Positions 45,530-56,116 of a DNA stretch of 64,000 nt are shown here, in pieces (positions within the stretch are counted from its first letter, which is position 1; every line of letters starts with the position of its first letter). The translations under genes and the position numbers were made by a program. A model generated the notes under the pieces. It made no database searches, was not told where the DNA came from, and saw only the letters and a program-made list of their open reading frames with translations. Origin of the DNA: Macrolepiota albuminosa. Its lineage: Eukaryota > Basidiomycota > Agaricomycetes > Agaricales > Agaricaceae. The DNA is taken from positions 62,001 through 126,000 of the forward strand of contig JAMWFC010000083.1 of assembly GCA_027475525.1 (NCBI GenBank). Direction: 5' to 3'.

Positions 45530-45683
45530 GTCAGCCTTAGTCAGAACTGACTAATCACATCATTTAGAAATTTAGATAAAGATATAATATTTTGAAATAT
45601 AAAAAGGTCAGCCTTAGTCAGAACTGACTAATCACATCATTTAGAAATTTAGATAAAGATATAATATTTTGAAATATAAAAAG
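45530..45683. repeat. 77-base exact tandem duplication no. 17
   Basis: Exactly 77 bases, in the AT-rich island. Confidence 0.97.
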
Positions 45684-45906
45684 CTAATCAACAATAGACT
45701 AGGCTGATTGAAATAGAATTTAGAATAATAAAAAAATAATAATAATCTGTATAATATTCAATATCTAATGGAGGACATTTAAGATCAATGTGTGCAAATT
45801 TCATTAAAAGATAAACATAAAAAATAAAGAAAATTTATTTATTATATGAGAAGTTTATTTGTCATAAAAACAAAATATTTATTTTTTTATTAAAACAAAA
45901 ATGTTG

Positions 45907-46221
45907 CATGTGATGCACGTGACCTCAAAGTGCCTTTGGCAGGACAAAGACTATTCGCATGTGTGCAGGAAACAAAGCCAAAGCTTGATGGAGCACGTGA
46001 TGCTCGTGACCTCAAAAGTGCCTTTGGCAGGACGAAGACTATTCGCATGTGTGCAGGAAACAAAGCCAAAGCTTGATGATGCACGTGATGCACGTGACCT
46101 CAAAAGTGCCTTTGGCAGGACGAAGACTATTCGCATGTGTGCAGGAAAGCAAAGCCAAAGCTTGACGGAGCACGTGATGCACGTGACCAAAGTGCCTTTG
46201 GCAGGACGAAGACTATTCGTC
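45907..46221. repeat. Minisatellite of 87-89 base units with CACGTG
   Basis: About 3.6 copies start at 45912, 45999, 46087 and 46176. Each unit has GATGCACGTGACC, AAAGTGCCTTTGGCAGGACGAAG, ACTATTCGCATGTGTGCAGG and AAAGCCAAAGCTTGA. Units differ by single bases and by small gaps of one to three bases, so they are not assembly copies. Every unit boundary carries the palindrome CACGTG. Confidence 0.9.
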
Positions 46222-46271
46222 AGGACATAACCCTCTTCTCGTTACTTACGTAAGAGAGTCGGGGAATGTGA

Positions 46272-46352
46272 TTTTAGATCAATTGCAGCCAAACAACTAA
46301 ACAAGAAGCCAAAGTCGAAGGGGTCTATCGTTATGAAAATAGCTGTAATATT
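46272..46352 (-). repeat. Inverted repeat partner of 40765-40835
   Basis: Reverse complement of the sequence at 40765-40835 with moderate divergence; see there. Confidence 0.75.
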
Positions 46353-46424
46353 CAGCAGTTCACAGCTTGTTCCATTCCGTCGTCTGCCTGGTGAAGTCGA
46401 ACGATAGCGCTCGCTCAGACCATC

Positions 46425-46565
46425 CGCTACATACTGAGACCGCGGCTCATAACGCATCATGATATCTGACGAATTGATATGTATCACACTTATACCATCC
46501 CCCACATACTGAGACTGCGGCTCATAACGCATCATGATATCTGACGAATTGGTGTGTATCACACA
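46425..46565. repeat. 75-base imperfect tandem repeat
   Basis: Two units, with ACATACTGAGAC at about 46429 and 46504, followed by CGGCTCATAACGCATCATGATATCTGACGAATTG. A few mismatches between the units make this a true repeat. Confidence 0.85.
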
Positions 46566-46936
46566 TGGTAAAGCTTGCGGTACAAAATCCCATAGTTTTA
46601 TCTTCTCGATGATTTCCCGCCCATTGCTCCTGTTGATATGGTGATATGATATTCCTGTTCATTCCTTTGTTTGAACAAAAATCTCTCACAAAACGTGAGA
46701 AGGGTATCCAGGTATGAGACCAGAAGATTTACTTATGGAAATTGATCATGTGCGTGGAAATTCGAGGAAGGCAGTATCAAGTGATTGTTGATTTCCAAAT
46801 TCTCTTGATGCCCGTTGAATGGACAGTCGTGTCAATTTTCATTCATGGACTTTATAACAGGAGAAAGTGCACCCCTAATGATCGTCTCTTTCACTTTTTA
46901 CTTCCCTCCTTCGAAATAGATCAAAGTCTTGCCGTG

Positions 46937-48502
46937 ATGTCCAACGGGCTTAGCAACTCAGAGCTTACACACATCGCAAGCCAATTGTACGCGATCAACT
47001 TCAATATCTTCCTAATACCAATTATTGGACCCCTCAGGATGGCAGCGAAAATGTTCTCCCTCGCGTCATGCGGTTGGTTCTCCCTTCTCAGTGAAATTTC
47101 CCTTTCCCGTTCTTATGAGAATTTCCAAGTAATGTTGTTCTATGATGTCTTTCTCACTATGGCCGACGAGATAGAATATATCTGGTCAAGGAAATTTACT
47201 CCACTAACAGTATTGTGGACCATAGTGAGTTCCATAGTGTCTTCTACCTGAAGTGCTGAAAACGTTGCTCGCAGAATCGTTACGTTACACCGTTGGCATA
47301 TATTGTCATTATTGTCTGTAAGTACGTCACGTTCTGTCTTTGAACTGGAACAAAGGTCAAGTCCTTCATTAGCGTTCCACGATCCATGGAGCAAGACGGT
47401 CTGTGACAGCTACGTGCTATTTCCGGAGGCTGTGAAGACAGTAACAACGTTTGCAATTGGAGGTATGTCCGTGTGTCGTTGTCCATACCATTTTTCAAGC
47501 TACATCCCAGTTCTGTTCATCCTTCGCTCTTATGCTATATACTCTAGAAGCATGGTCGTGGCTGTTCTGGGTGGCCTTTGCCTCGCTATAGAACTGGCAG
47601 TGAAGATAGTATATTATTATTTTCATGTTCACCGTTGTCAGTGTCTGATCTAAATTAGTGGTCCTTCACAAGCGGAACAAGCCTCCAGCTCCCACCAGGT
47701 ATGCATCATATGTGCCACAGTCAAGTAGTAGATGACAAGTTCCTCACTGCCTTCTTGCTAGGTCTCATCGGCTGTATCTTGACGGGAAAGTCGTACGTGT
47801 GAGTAAAACGTCTATGTTAAATCACAGTACACTGTACTTAGTGTAATTCCAGACGTATGGCGTTCACATGGATCGCGGAATTGGCTTTCGGTAGCGTGTC
47901 ACAAAAGATAGTAAACTGTTCCCCTAATCCCTGTCAACAGATTCCATTGTCTTCTTTGCAACACTGTATCGCGTCTCACACAAGATTCATGGGCGGCATG
48001 GTGCTAGTACAAAGCTCTGGGACCGTATACTCATCGATGGTATGGCTATTCCTTTCTCATATGTCTGTTCTGAGTGGCACTTTCATATTAGGAATCATTT
48101 ATTTTGGTGTTATATTCCTTGTCAATCTCCTCACGGTCCTTATTTTCCTGGTGAGTAAACCCTTTTCAGGCCTTGACGCAATCCTGATCCCAATATTTCA
48201 GCTCGCACCTGTAAGTTGAACTGAGGACTCTGATAGACAAGTGGCTAATTACTGTGGATAGCCTGACATCAAAGCCATCAACGCAAGCTTCAGTACATTG
48301 TACGCAGTCCATCTCTTTCCATCTCTCTTGATAATCTTATCCTTCAAACTTTAGGATCACGAGTCTCATGGTGTCACGACTCGTTCTCAACCTTCGAGAA
48401 ATCTCTGACAAGAGAACAGTCAAGCACTTAGGTGTAACATTGTCCGATGACAAGGATCTCCAGGATCAGTCATATCTCACTGACTCGCAGCAGCCGAGAT
48501 AA
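46937..48502 (+). CDS. DUF6533 multi-pass membrane protein
   Basis: A protein of unknown function, family common in Agaricomycetes. The first exons fit: 46937-46986, 47038-47072, 47130-47224, 47275-47317, 47373 onward; later introns are not all resolved. The N-terminal DUF6533 signature is clear: VMLFYDVFLTMADEIEYIW, then KFTPLTVLW and NRYVTPLAYIVIIV. Further hydrophobic segments follow (about 47500-47640, FILRSYAIYSRSMVVAVLGG; 48020-48170). The last exon ends SLMVSRLVLNLREISDKR ... DSQQPR and TAA at 48500-48502; SRLVLNLR is a usual C-terminal motif. Function and partner are not known. Confidence 0.82.
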
Positions 48503-48893
48503 TGACTTCTGCAGTCGGTTTCATTATTCTTTTCGCAGAAATGCAAAGTAGAGATAGACCAAGACCACTTCATCAATTCCTGTTTTAAAGCGGGATGCTA
48601 CTCTCACGTACGCCATTGGTTTAGCACGTTTGCGGATTAGGTTATGGCGCTTGTCTGTGTACTTTGTACGAATCAGCAGATTGCTTCTAAATGGAATTCT
48701 GGTAACTTCCTTGCGTGTGCTGATAAGTTGCGAAGCAGAATAAATCAGAAACCTACTCTTATTGTCGTCTTGGGAAAGAACAGATTGTTCAAAAAGAAAA
48801 GAACTCTTGCGTTGTTTCTCGTGACAGATCGAATGCAGTTAGTGATCTTATCGTAGATTGATCAGACGAAGTCATTCAAGGCGTTCACAACAG
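48503..48893. other. Intergenic, 3' ends of two convergent genes
   Basis: No gene recognised between the DUF6533 gene and the prefoldin gene. A plus-strand frame of 70 codons at 48644 has no recognisable similarity and is probably chance. Confidence 0.5.
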
Positions 48894-49497
48894 TTAGCTC
48901 TTGGATTGTGCCTGAGCTTGTATCTTTTGCTGTAATATGTTCGTCAAGTACGCCATGTTGTCCCTCTTTTTAGTAATGGTATCCTCCAACGTCTCAAGGT
49001 TCGTGCGAATGTACTCGACCTTGTCTGAATAGTGTTTCAAGGCCTGTGGGCGCGTCTACGGTGGCTCGATCAGGATTACAGATATGAAAACGAGGTAGAA
49101 CATACCTTCTCAATATAATAACCAGTGCCAATATCAACGATGACGTGATCGGGATCAGACAGTTTTCCAGGAATATATAGTGAGTTGGTCAGTGGAACGA
49201 GGATGGTTTTGTCTACGCGAGATTAACACACTAAACCAGTCGATACATGGTAAACACGCACCAGCATTTTCAGGCTTGACCTCACGTACGTTTTCTATGC
49301 ATGCCTTGAATTTGGCCTGAGCTTGTCTGAGTTGGGCGAAGGAGTTGGTAAGATGGTTGAGTTCCTATGTAGGGTTATTTAGATTGAGCATGGTTCGAAA
49401 AATATGCGATACCGACCTCCTCAAGCTGCTTGCGGACATCTGCAAGTTGCGCAACGTCAAGATCGTTGACGTTAATCGTCTGACTGCCTTGGGACAT
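48894..49497 (-). CDS. GIM5: Prefoldin subunit 5
   Basis: An alpha-type subunit of the hexameric prefoldin chaperone, which passes nascent actin and tubulin to the CCT chaperonin. Exons 49497-49417, 49364-49263, 49213-49106 and 49043-48894 give 441 bases, 146 residues, the normal length. Two coiled-coil arms flank a beta-hairpin region: [20 protein letters not shown], then [17 protein letters not shown] [17 protein letters not shown] and [11 protein letters not shown], then [18 protein letters not shown]. The segment [11 protein letters not shown] and [10 protein letters not shown] are diagnostic of subunit 5. It shares a 286-base upstream region with the divergent gene at 49784. Confidence 0.95.
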
Positions 49498-49783
49498 GAC
49501 GACGCGAGAGAAGGATATGTCACGGCCGTGTGACTCAGTTGCCGTGATCACCACGATCCACGAACACTCTCAATTCAATTGTTGTGGGTTACATTACAGC
49601 ACAATCGATAGTTGCTTCAAGCCCTGCAAGTTCTTCTACCCAGGGTCCATCAGAAAAGGCTTCAACTGTCATATAAGCTTCATTAATCCGAACCACGGAC
49701 CATCCACGACCATAACCGCGCTTCCCCAGCTCAGACTTACATAGTTTTCTTGTCCGAAACCCAATCCCTTTGTGGGCGCTGAG
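49498..49783. promoter_or_regulatory. Divergent promoter of GIM5 and the DENND11-like gene
   Basis: 286 bases separate the two start codons, which face away from each other. No named element is recognised. Confidence 0.5.
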
Positions 49784-51763
49784 ATGGCCACCGTTTCTCA
49801 AGATCTCGGTAAGGTGGTCCCTTTTTCCCCTTATTTTCTGCTCGGCCAACCAAACAGTTTAGTTGCGATCTTCCATGCCTCGTTTCATCCAACTCGAGGG
49901 AACTTGATTGACTGGTCTCTGAAGGCAAGCGATGGTCTGCATTAACGTTTTGAATTGCATATGGATATCACTCACTGTATCACTCACTCTATGTAGATCT
50001 AAACCTTGACAACATTGAGTTTAGTGTCCTTCCTAGTGGATTGCATCTCATTGACCGCGACGTTGTGTACGTCTGTCGATACTTTTTACTAAATTCTTAC
50101 TGATTTATTCCCAGGTACTTTACAAAGGATGGCCAACACGGCGTATGTATCTTTAGTCGTCGGAAAACCGAAGAACAAGGACAGAGAGGATTTCGCCTCT
50201 CATCCCTTGGCGTCCTCCTTGCCCGTTCTCGGAGGCCACGTCCATGGAGACATACGGCGGCTCTCAAGGACCTTGTCACGACTATCCACAACCAATGCGA
50301 AGAGGCGGGATTATTACAGCCAACTGAGAGTCAATGGGAGCCTGCACGTGCTTTCTTCGAAGAGCGAAAGATACGAAGAGTAGATTTGAGTGAGTGGAAC
50401 GGTTGGAACCAAGATTTCAGCGACGTAAGCCATCTTGTTACTCCCTTCAGCTTCTAATTGGCTCCTCCCTAGTCCTCGGAATTCAACTCTCATCCAACTC
50501 TCCACCTCTCACATCTTTTCCGCATCCTCGGCCCTTCCTCTCTCACGATCTACAGACATATCCTAGGCCGACGACGTATTCTCATATATACCCAACCCCC
50601 CGTCGAGGCCGCTTGCATTCTCTGCTACGCCGCAGCAGACATGTGCTACGAAGCACAATCCTCAACAACAGGACGTACGCGAGACCCGATCAGAGTATTT
50701 GGGATGGTCACGCTCAGTGATATGAGCCGTCTCGGGAGTGAGTCTGGGTGGATCGCCTGCACAACGGATGCGATCTTCCTTGAAAAGCCATCGTGCTATG
50801 ATCTCCTGATTGATATGACATACTCTGGTCCTCGCCCTGCATTTTACGTTTCTAAGCCCATAATTCCTCCACCGCCCCGGGGACAGACGCACCGTCTCTC
50901 GACGACGCGATTTGCGTGGAGTGATATTAAGCTCGTGAGTAGTCTTTGATATACCATCTTCGAAATGATAACCTGACCAAGGGACTTAGTGGAATGAGCT
51001 CGACAGAATCTTGCAACTCGGACACGACCGATGCTGCTCGGAGAATTCCAATGGGATCCTCGGGTCGACGACAATTCCCCGGATAGGAACCACATGGATG
51101 GATGTATGGCGTGTATACGAAGACGTATGCGTCGTATGTGCTGGGGTCTGGATGGGACTGGGGTGGCGGACCGGTGCTAGTACAAGTGGGCAAGGGTCAA
51201 TAAGCCTCGAGGGCGATGACGATCTTGACGTCAACGTGTCGGGGAGCACAACAATCCGTGAGGGGTCGTATGTTCGTAATCTTGGGATGGGAATCGAGGG
51301 TCGGCCGAGTGGAAGCACGTCGATGTATACGATGCGGCACTCGAGTGCAATCTCGTGGTCTAGTGGGCGGGCGACGGTCGTTGGTGCGCAGGGTGTCGAT
51401 GAACTCGGTGGCACGAAGACCCAGCAGGGGTCATCTTCATCTGGGGATAACGGTAGGGATCCGGACGAGGAAAGGGTAGATCGTCAGCTTCGTACGACAC
51501 TCGCGCTGCTACAAACTCTTCATTCGCATACGGCGTTTCAGCTCGCGGTGCTTACTTCGTTCCTATCCAATAGCTCCGAGTCCCCGTCTCCAGGTACAGT
51601 ATATTTATATCCGAGGGATATGGTCCAGTTTGAACTGGCGCCATTAAGTTCAAGTGATGCAAGGTACCTGGAGTGGTTGGTCCAGGAGTATTCGGGTAAT
51701 GCACAGGTCGTGATAAAGAGAGGGTGGAGGGATTTAGTGGGGGCATTGTTGGGATATACCTAA
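49784..51763 (+). CDS. DENND11/LCHN-like DENN-domain protein
   Basis: Starts with exon 49784-49808 (MATVSQDL), intron to 49862, then VAIFHASFHPTRGNLIDWS, the usual start of the LCHN/DENND11 family (formerly DUF2347). Further segments: FSVLPSGLHLIDRDVVYFTK, GVCIFSRRKTEEQG, a central HLFRILGPSSLTIYRHILGRRRILIY (the DENN core), and PRPAFYVSKP. The long last exon encodes a low-complexity Gly/Ser region and ends AQVVIKRGWRDLVGALLGYT with TAA at 51761-51763. DENN proteins are Rab exchange factors or their relatives; a role in membrane traffic is family inference. Introns in the middle (49935-51000) were placed only in part. Confidence 0.82.
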
Positions 51764-52267
51764 ATATTTCTATTTTATTAGATACCCTTTGAACAGAATG
51801 CGTCGATTTGTTGAGTCCGATCCACAGTTGAAAAGCTCATAACCAGCACCAATGACAGTTTCTGTTAGAAAGTGACATGGCGCACTATTTCTTATGAAAA
51901 ATGGATCGCATGTATTGAGCTCTGAATGAGCCTAATTAGCTCAGAGTAATAATGCAGGCAAAATGCCATATGAAAACGCTTCAGAGGGCGACAGCGAGCA
52001 AACAATGTGTTTCCGTCTCTAGAATGGCAGATACCGTTGAGTATGGGCCGATAACAAACATGCACAGATTCATGCTCATTCTCCTTAAATTCGACTTTTA
52101 AGATCATTTCCTCAGCTTAGTTTAATATGTTTTTAAGTCTTAACCCCTGAGGTTTAGGTACAACATTGGTATTGTATCCACTCAGGATCCATTCACTAAT
52201 ATTATCGTACAGAATATATAACTCTCACAACCAACACAAAGTAATCTCAACGCTCACTTTTGACACT
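51764..52267. other. Intergenic, convergent 3' ends
   Basis: No gene, repeat or RNA recognised between the DENND11-like gene and RRP45. Confidence 0.5.
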
Positions 52268-53334
52268 CTACCTCACTTCAACATGTCTACCCTCCCAATC
52301 TTCCAGAAGTCGCGCATCAACGACCCTGTTGAGTTCTTTCGCTTTCTGTACCGCGATGGTCACAATTCTCAGTATTTCATCAGGGTCAAGTGGGGTGCCA
52401 CCCAATTTTTGCAAGACGCATAGCTCGCGTTGCGCATTCAGAGCGATCGAGATCAGGCCTGCGCTTAGCCGTTGTTCGAGTTGTGAGGGATCGATGACGG
52501 GGGGGATCGTAGGGTCGGGGAAAAAGGCAAACGTGAAACAGAAGGGTGTATGGTGTATTGCAAGAGGGATAGGTGCTCGTTCTGTGGGGTCGTGCTGGAT
52601 ATTGACATGATGAGGACAAAATTGCATGAGGAAATTAAGCCAGATGTACCACTGTGACTTCATCCCCAACAACTTCTACGTCTGGTCGACGAAAATGTTT
52701 GAGAGCGACCATCCCCGCAAGACAGGCGCAATCAAGCATGTTGCCTGCGTCGGCTAGAAAATGCAAGGTCAACCGGATATGCCACACCTATGGCCACATG
52801 CAGATAAATCAATATCCCACTGCATTGATACGCGTGCAGACTCACGCGTTGCCCCGCTAAAATGCACAACGATTCCTTATCCACCGCATCGCTGCGTTTC
52901 AGCACCTTGTCCAGCATCCGTGTGATTGTCACTTCTTCATCAGACGGCCTGAACGTAGGTGAACATAACACGGACTCATGTAGTGACGACCACATACCTA
53001 CCGACCGGGTTCGTACTCGCTCGATGCCATGGGTGAGATCTCCGAGTGTATCGTGATCATCCCTTCGTAAGGCCGTTCGGGAGGAGGTTTTACCATCTTT
53101 CCCTCAACTTGAGCGAGAACCCTTTCATGAATTGAGTTACACGTTGATAAGATAGTTATAGTGGGACACATACCGCGTTTTTCCAAGCGAGCATTCAACC
53201 CAGCCAAGGTCGTCACCGAACGTGAACGTCGGCGAACGAATTTCCATCGACAGCCTGCCATCGAGCCTTAGAGATTCTTTGAGACTAGTATACAGAAATT
53301 CCTTCTCGGGAATTGAGGGCGATGGTGGTCTCAT
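52268..53334 (-). CDS. RRP45: Exosome core subunit Rrp45 (RNase PH fold)
   Basis: One of the six RNase PH-like ring subunits of the RNA exosome, which trims and degrades RNA in nucleus and cytoplasm. Exons 53334-53174, 53121-53002, 52948-52846, 52787-52650 and 52594-52268 give 849 bases, 282 residues. Motifs: PSIPEKEFLYTSLKESLRLDGR at the start (family: EKEF...LRLDGR), FGDDLGWVECSLGKTR, EISPMASSEYEPGR, DAGNMLDCACLAGMVAL, LAIHHTPFCFTFAFF. The end lacks a long acidic tail. The gene is head-to-head with TRM112. Confidence 0.95.
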
Positions 53335-53444
53335 GGCTCAGCCGCCGTGTTGGACGTCCGAGAAAAATCACTATCTCCGGTTATATTGTTTGGCGCGTGG
53401 GTTTCTTGATCAAGAAATCTCATCTTTCTTCATCTCTTACTCTT
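53335..53444. promoter_or_regulatory. Bidirectional promoter RRP45/TRM112
   Basis: Only 110 bases separate the two start codons, so the two genes must share a promoter region. Both products serve RNA and translation factors, which fits joint expression; that link is inference. Confidence 0.65.
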
Positions 53445-53980
53445 ATGGTTCGCCTTATCACCCACAATCTACTGGCTTGCCATGTAAAAGGATGTACTAC
53501 AAATAATTTTCCTTTGCAGTTTCGCGATGTACAGATCGAACTACGTGAAGCAGAGTTCAATCCAGAGTTCTTGAAGGGGTTCATGCCAAAACTTGAGTGG
53601 AAGGCGCTAGTTGATGTGGCGACACAGGTCAGTCTATTCGTACTTTGGCATAGCTTTGGCATGGCGATTGTCCTAAAATGGCTGTTAGTTGGGCGATACG
53701 ACATTACCACCAGAAATTCCTGAGATGCTTGATGATGACTTCCTGAAGAATCTTCACCACGTTTTGCTCGAGGTACGAGAAACTTTCACCACTACATCAA
53801 AGAGATCTTATGAAACTCTGCTTCTAGATCCATGTTGAGGAAGGTATCATGTCGTGTCCAAATTGCAAACATGATTATCCTATTATGAATGGGATACCGA
53901 ACATGGTGAGCCATCACGATAATCTGACAGCCCTTCTTCTGACTTCTTTCAAGCTCCTTGCAGAACACGAAATTGGCTGA
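53445..53980 (+). CDS. TRM112: Trm112, activator of methyltransferases
   Basis: A small zinc protein that binds and activates several methyltransferases (Bud23 for 18S rRNA, Trm9 and Trm11 for tRNA, Mtq2 for eRF1). Exons 53445-53627, 53689-53772, 53828-53905 and 53954-53980 give 123 residues. Start MVRLITHNLLACHVKGC, then NNFPLQF, the helical insert FNPEFLKGFMPKLEW, and the second zinc half EEGIMSCPNCKHDYPIMNGIPNMLL. Zinc ligands are the CxxxxC of the start and CPNC. Ends AEHEIG and TGA. Confidence 0.95.
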
Positions 53981-54288
53981 AATACCCAGTGTTCTTCTCA
54001 TCGGACACGTTGGACGAGAAACGATATTTTTTTCGAAAAAAAATCACATCTCCCCATGAAATGAGGGGTATGGTTTGTGCATGCCACAGATCTTAGCTGA
54101 TCAGTAGATATGCCCGTTCTTAACTTGAACTATCAATTTGGGTATACTACGACCTTGAGCAACATTGATGTTCATTTGCTAATGGACGTACATGCATGGG
54201 CTGCAAAATTAGGTGCACATGTATTAAACATCGCAGCAATATTAAGAGAGGAGTTATTCTCCAAAGATATTCCAATGTTCTTGCAAAA
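53981..54288. other. Intergenic, convergent 3' ends
   Basis: 308 bases between TRM112 and the peroxidase gene; no feature recognised. Confidence 0.5.
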
Positions 54289-56116
54289 TCAGGCAGTCGC
54301 CAACGTCTCCTTAAGCCCTTTAATAGAAGGCGAGAAGAAATATTCTCCTCCCCGAGGAATCACGAAATCAGGAAGTAAAAGGTTCGTGTCAGGATTGTTC
54401 GGATCCGTGCCAACCATGGTTCTCTTTCCCTGACCAATGATAGGGTCCAATCTGCTCACACTCAATATCAACTTTCTTTCAGATACCAAACTACGTACCC
54501 TGCTTCAACGCCATCGTTGTTTGCCTGGGGAGGAAAGCTGGCGGAATTTGCCCAACCTGACAGGCCGACTACATCAGGATACTGAAAGTTTCAAAAGATC
54601 ATCGCTTACTCTGTTGTATAAATGCGAATCCTTTCTCAATGGAGGTCGAGTAACACACAAAAATTAATCCGCGGTCATGCGCCGTCTTGTTTGAAATGAT
54701 TTCATCCTTTGTAAGCTCCGGACCAAATTGGATACCTCGACGAGCAATTCTGTTGTTTTCTATGGAGAAATTATGGAAGTCTTCCAGATCAGCGCGAGGG
54801 TTGGTCTTTCGGACGTGAGCAGCGAACGGACACATCTTCTGGAAGGTGCCCTCGGCTTGGTATCTGAAGTTGTTAACCCTGTCAAACGAAAACGTCAACA
54901 AGCAACGAAGCTACAGAAATCCGGGACTGACCTCAACGGGTCTTTGGTGAGTTCTGGGTCGTCTTGGAATGGCGACAGATCAATAGGAGCACCTAGCAAA
55001 ACCGAGCATCAGCTGACTGTCTCTACGCCAGGAGGGAAAAGCACCAACCGCTCTTCCATCGGCCCATGAGCCTTGCACCCATCAGTTCGCTCCCCTCCGC
55101 AGGAGTCAATCCCGGAAGGGGGATGGGATTGTCCGCAAGGAACTTATTAAACTCGGGAACTTTTTGGAACAAGTAACGGAACGTGAGGTAACTTCCATCC
55201 ACGGCCCAAGTGGGGCGAGGTACTGTGTTAGGATCACCGTCATGCCCTGTTACGAGGACACCTGCTCGAACGGGCCTAGGTCCCGGGTTGGGATTGTTGT
55301 CGAAGCCGATGACAGACGGGTTGGATATTCCATCAAGGAATCCAAAGCTGTGGACGTACTTATCGTAAGTCTCTATGAAAGTTCACTACAGATTATGATG
55401 GACTCACTGCTCGTGTGCAGATTGGTCTCCGGGGCGCACGTCTCCGCGAATAGTTGTGACTTCTTTGATAGATGCAGGATTTTTTTTGGCAGGGTCAATG
55501 CCAAAAATGCCCTTGACCTCAACAAACTTATTGTCTACTGTTTCACGGCTGTCTCCAGAGATAAGTATCACAGCATGGATAACTTGCAGGAACTTTGGCT
55601 CCCAGTCTGGGACGAAGTTGGGCTCAGCGCCGGTACCTTTGTCGCCTAACCCTTGCGCGCTCTGCTGCTGGCCCTTTTTGAAGCTGGGCTCGCTGCTCGT
55701 CAGGGTCGTATCATCAATCCCAAGCTACGACGTTACGTCAGTTCTTCGCCCGTTTATATGTACTCGGACTGCAAAACTAACTTTCACAAAGCCTTTATGT
55801 GAGAAGGCAATGTTCACTCCAGCCATCTTGATCAGGCTCTTGTCACCCTTCTTTTTGCGGTCATCAATGGCTTTGCGGTCATTAAGCACTTGGGAGGTGG
55901 TCTTGATGAGCGGGACAAGACGAGAGAGCTGGCTTCTGAAGAACTTGGCATCCGTGATCTCGAAGAAGAAATACGTCTGTGTCTTCTTTGGGAGGCCGCT
56001 CCTATGAGAATGTGATTTTCAACAATCAACACCATCTTGGAAGGAACACCAACGTACAAGATATCTCCCTGGATATTGTTGAGGTCAAGGGCAGTTGGGC
56101 TAGGTTTCTGCGACAT
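54289..56116 (-). CDS. DyP-type (dye-decolorizing) heme peroxidase
   Basis: A heme peroxidase of fungi and bacteria able to oxidise dyes and lignin-like compounds. ATG at 56116 gives MSQKPSPTALDLNNIQGDIL, the family start without signal peptide, so the protein is probably intracellular. Segments in order: TYFFFEITDAKFFRSQLSRL; VNIAFSHKGFVK; the catalytic GFLDGISNPSV (minus strand, about 55345-55310) with the acid-base Asp; GFDNNPNPGPRPVRAGVLV; TWAVDGSYLTFRYLFQKVPE; the C-terminal CPFAAHVRKTNPRAD with the heme-ligand His region; and GGEYFFSPSIKGLKETL with a stop at 54289. Several short introns split the gene; I did not place them all. Expected length about 500 residues. Confidence 0.9.

Noticed and set aside
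40836..45900. CRISPR-like or rDNA arrays in the repeat-rich island
   Set aside because: Repeats are long, few, unevenly spaced or tandem without spacers, and no rRNA-like sequence is seen; the genome is eukaryotic.
52283..52423. Plus-strand ORF MSTLPIFQKSRINDP...
   Set aside because: It is antisense to the last exon of RRP45, which has clear family motifs; the ORF has none.
55456..56007. Plus-strand ORF of 183 codons
   Set aside because: It is the shadow of the DyP peroxidase exons on the minus strand, which carry the family motifs.
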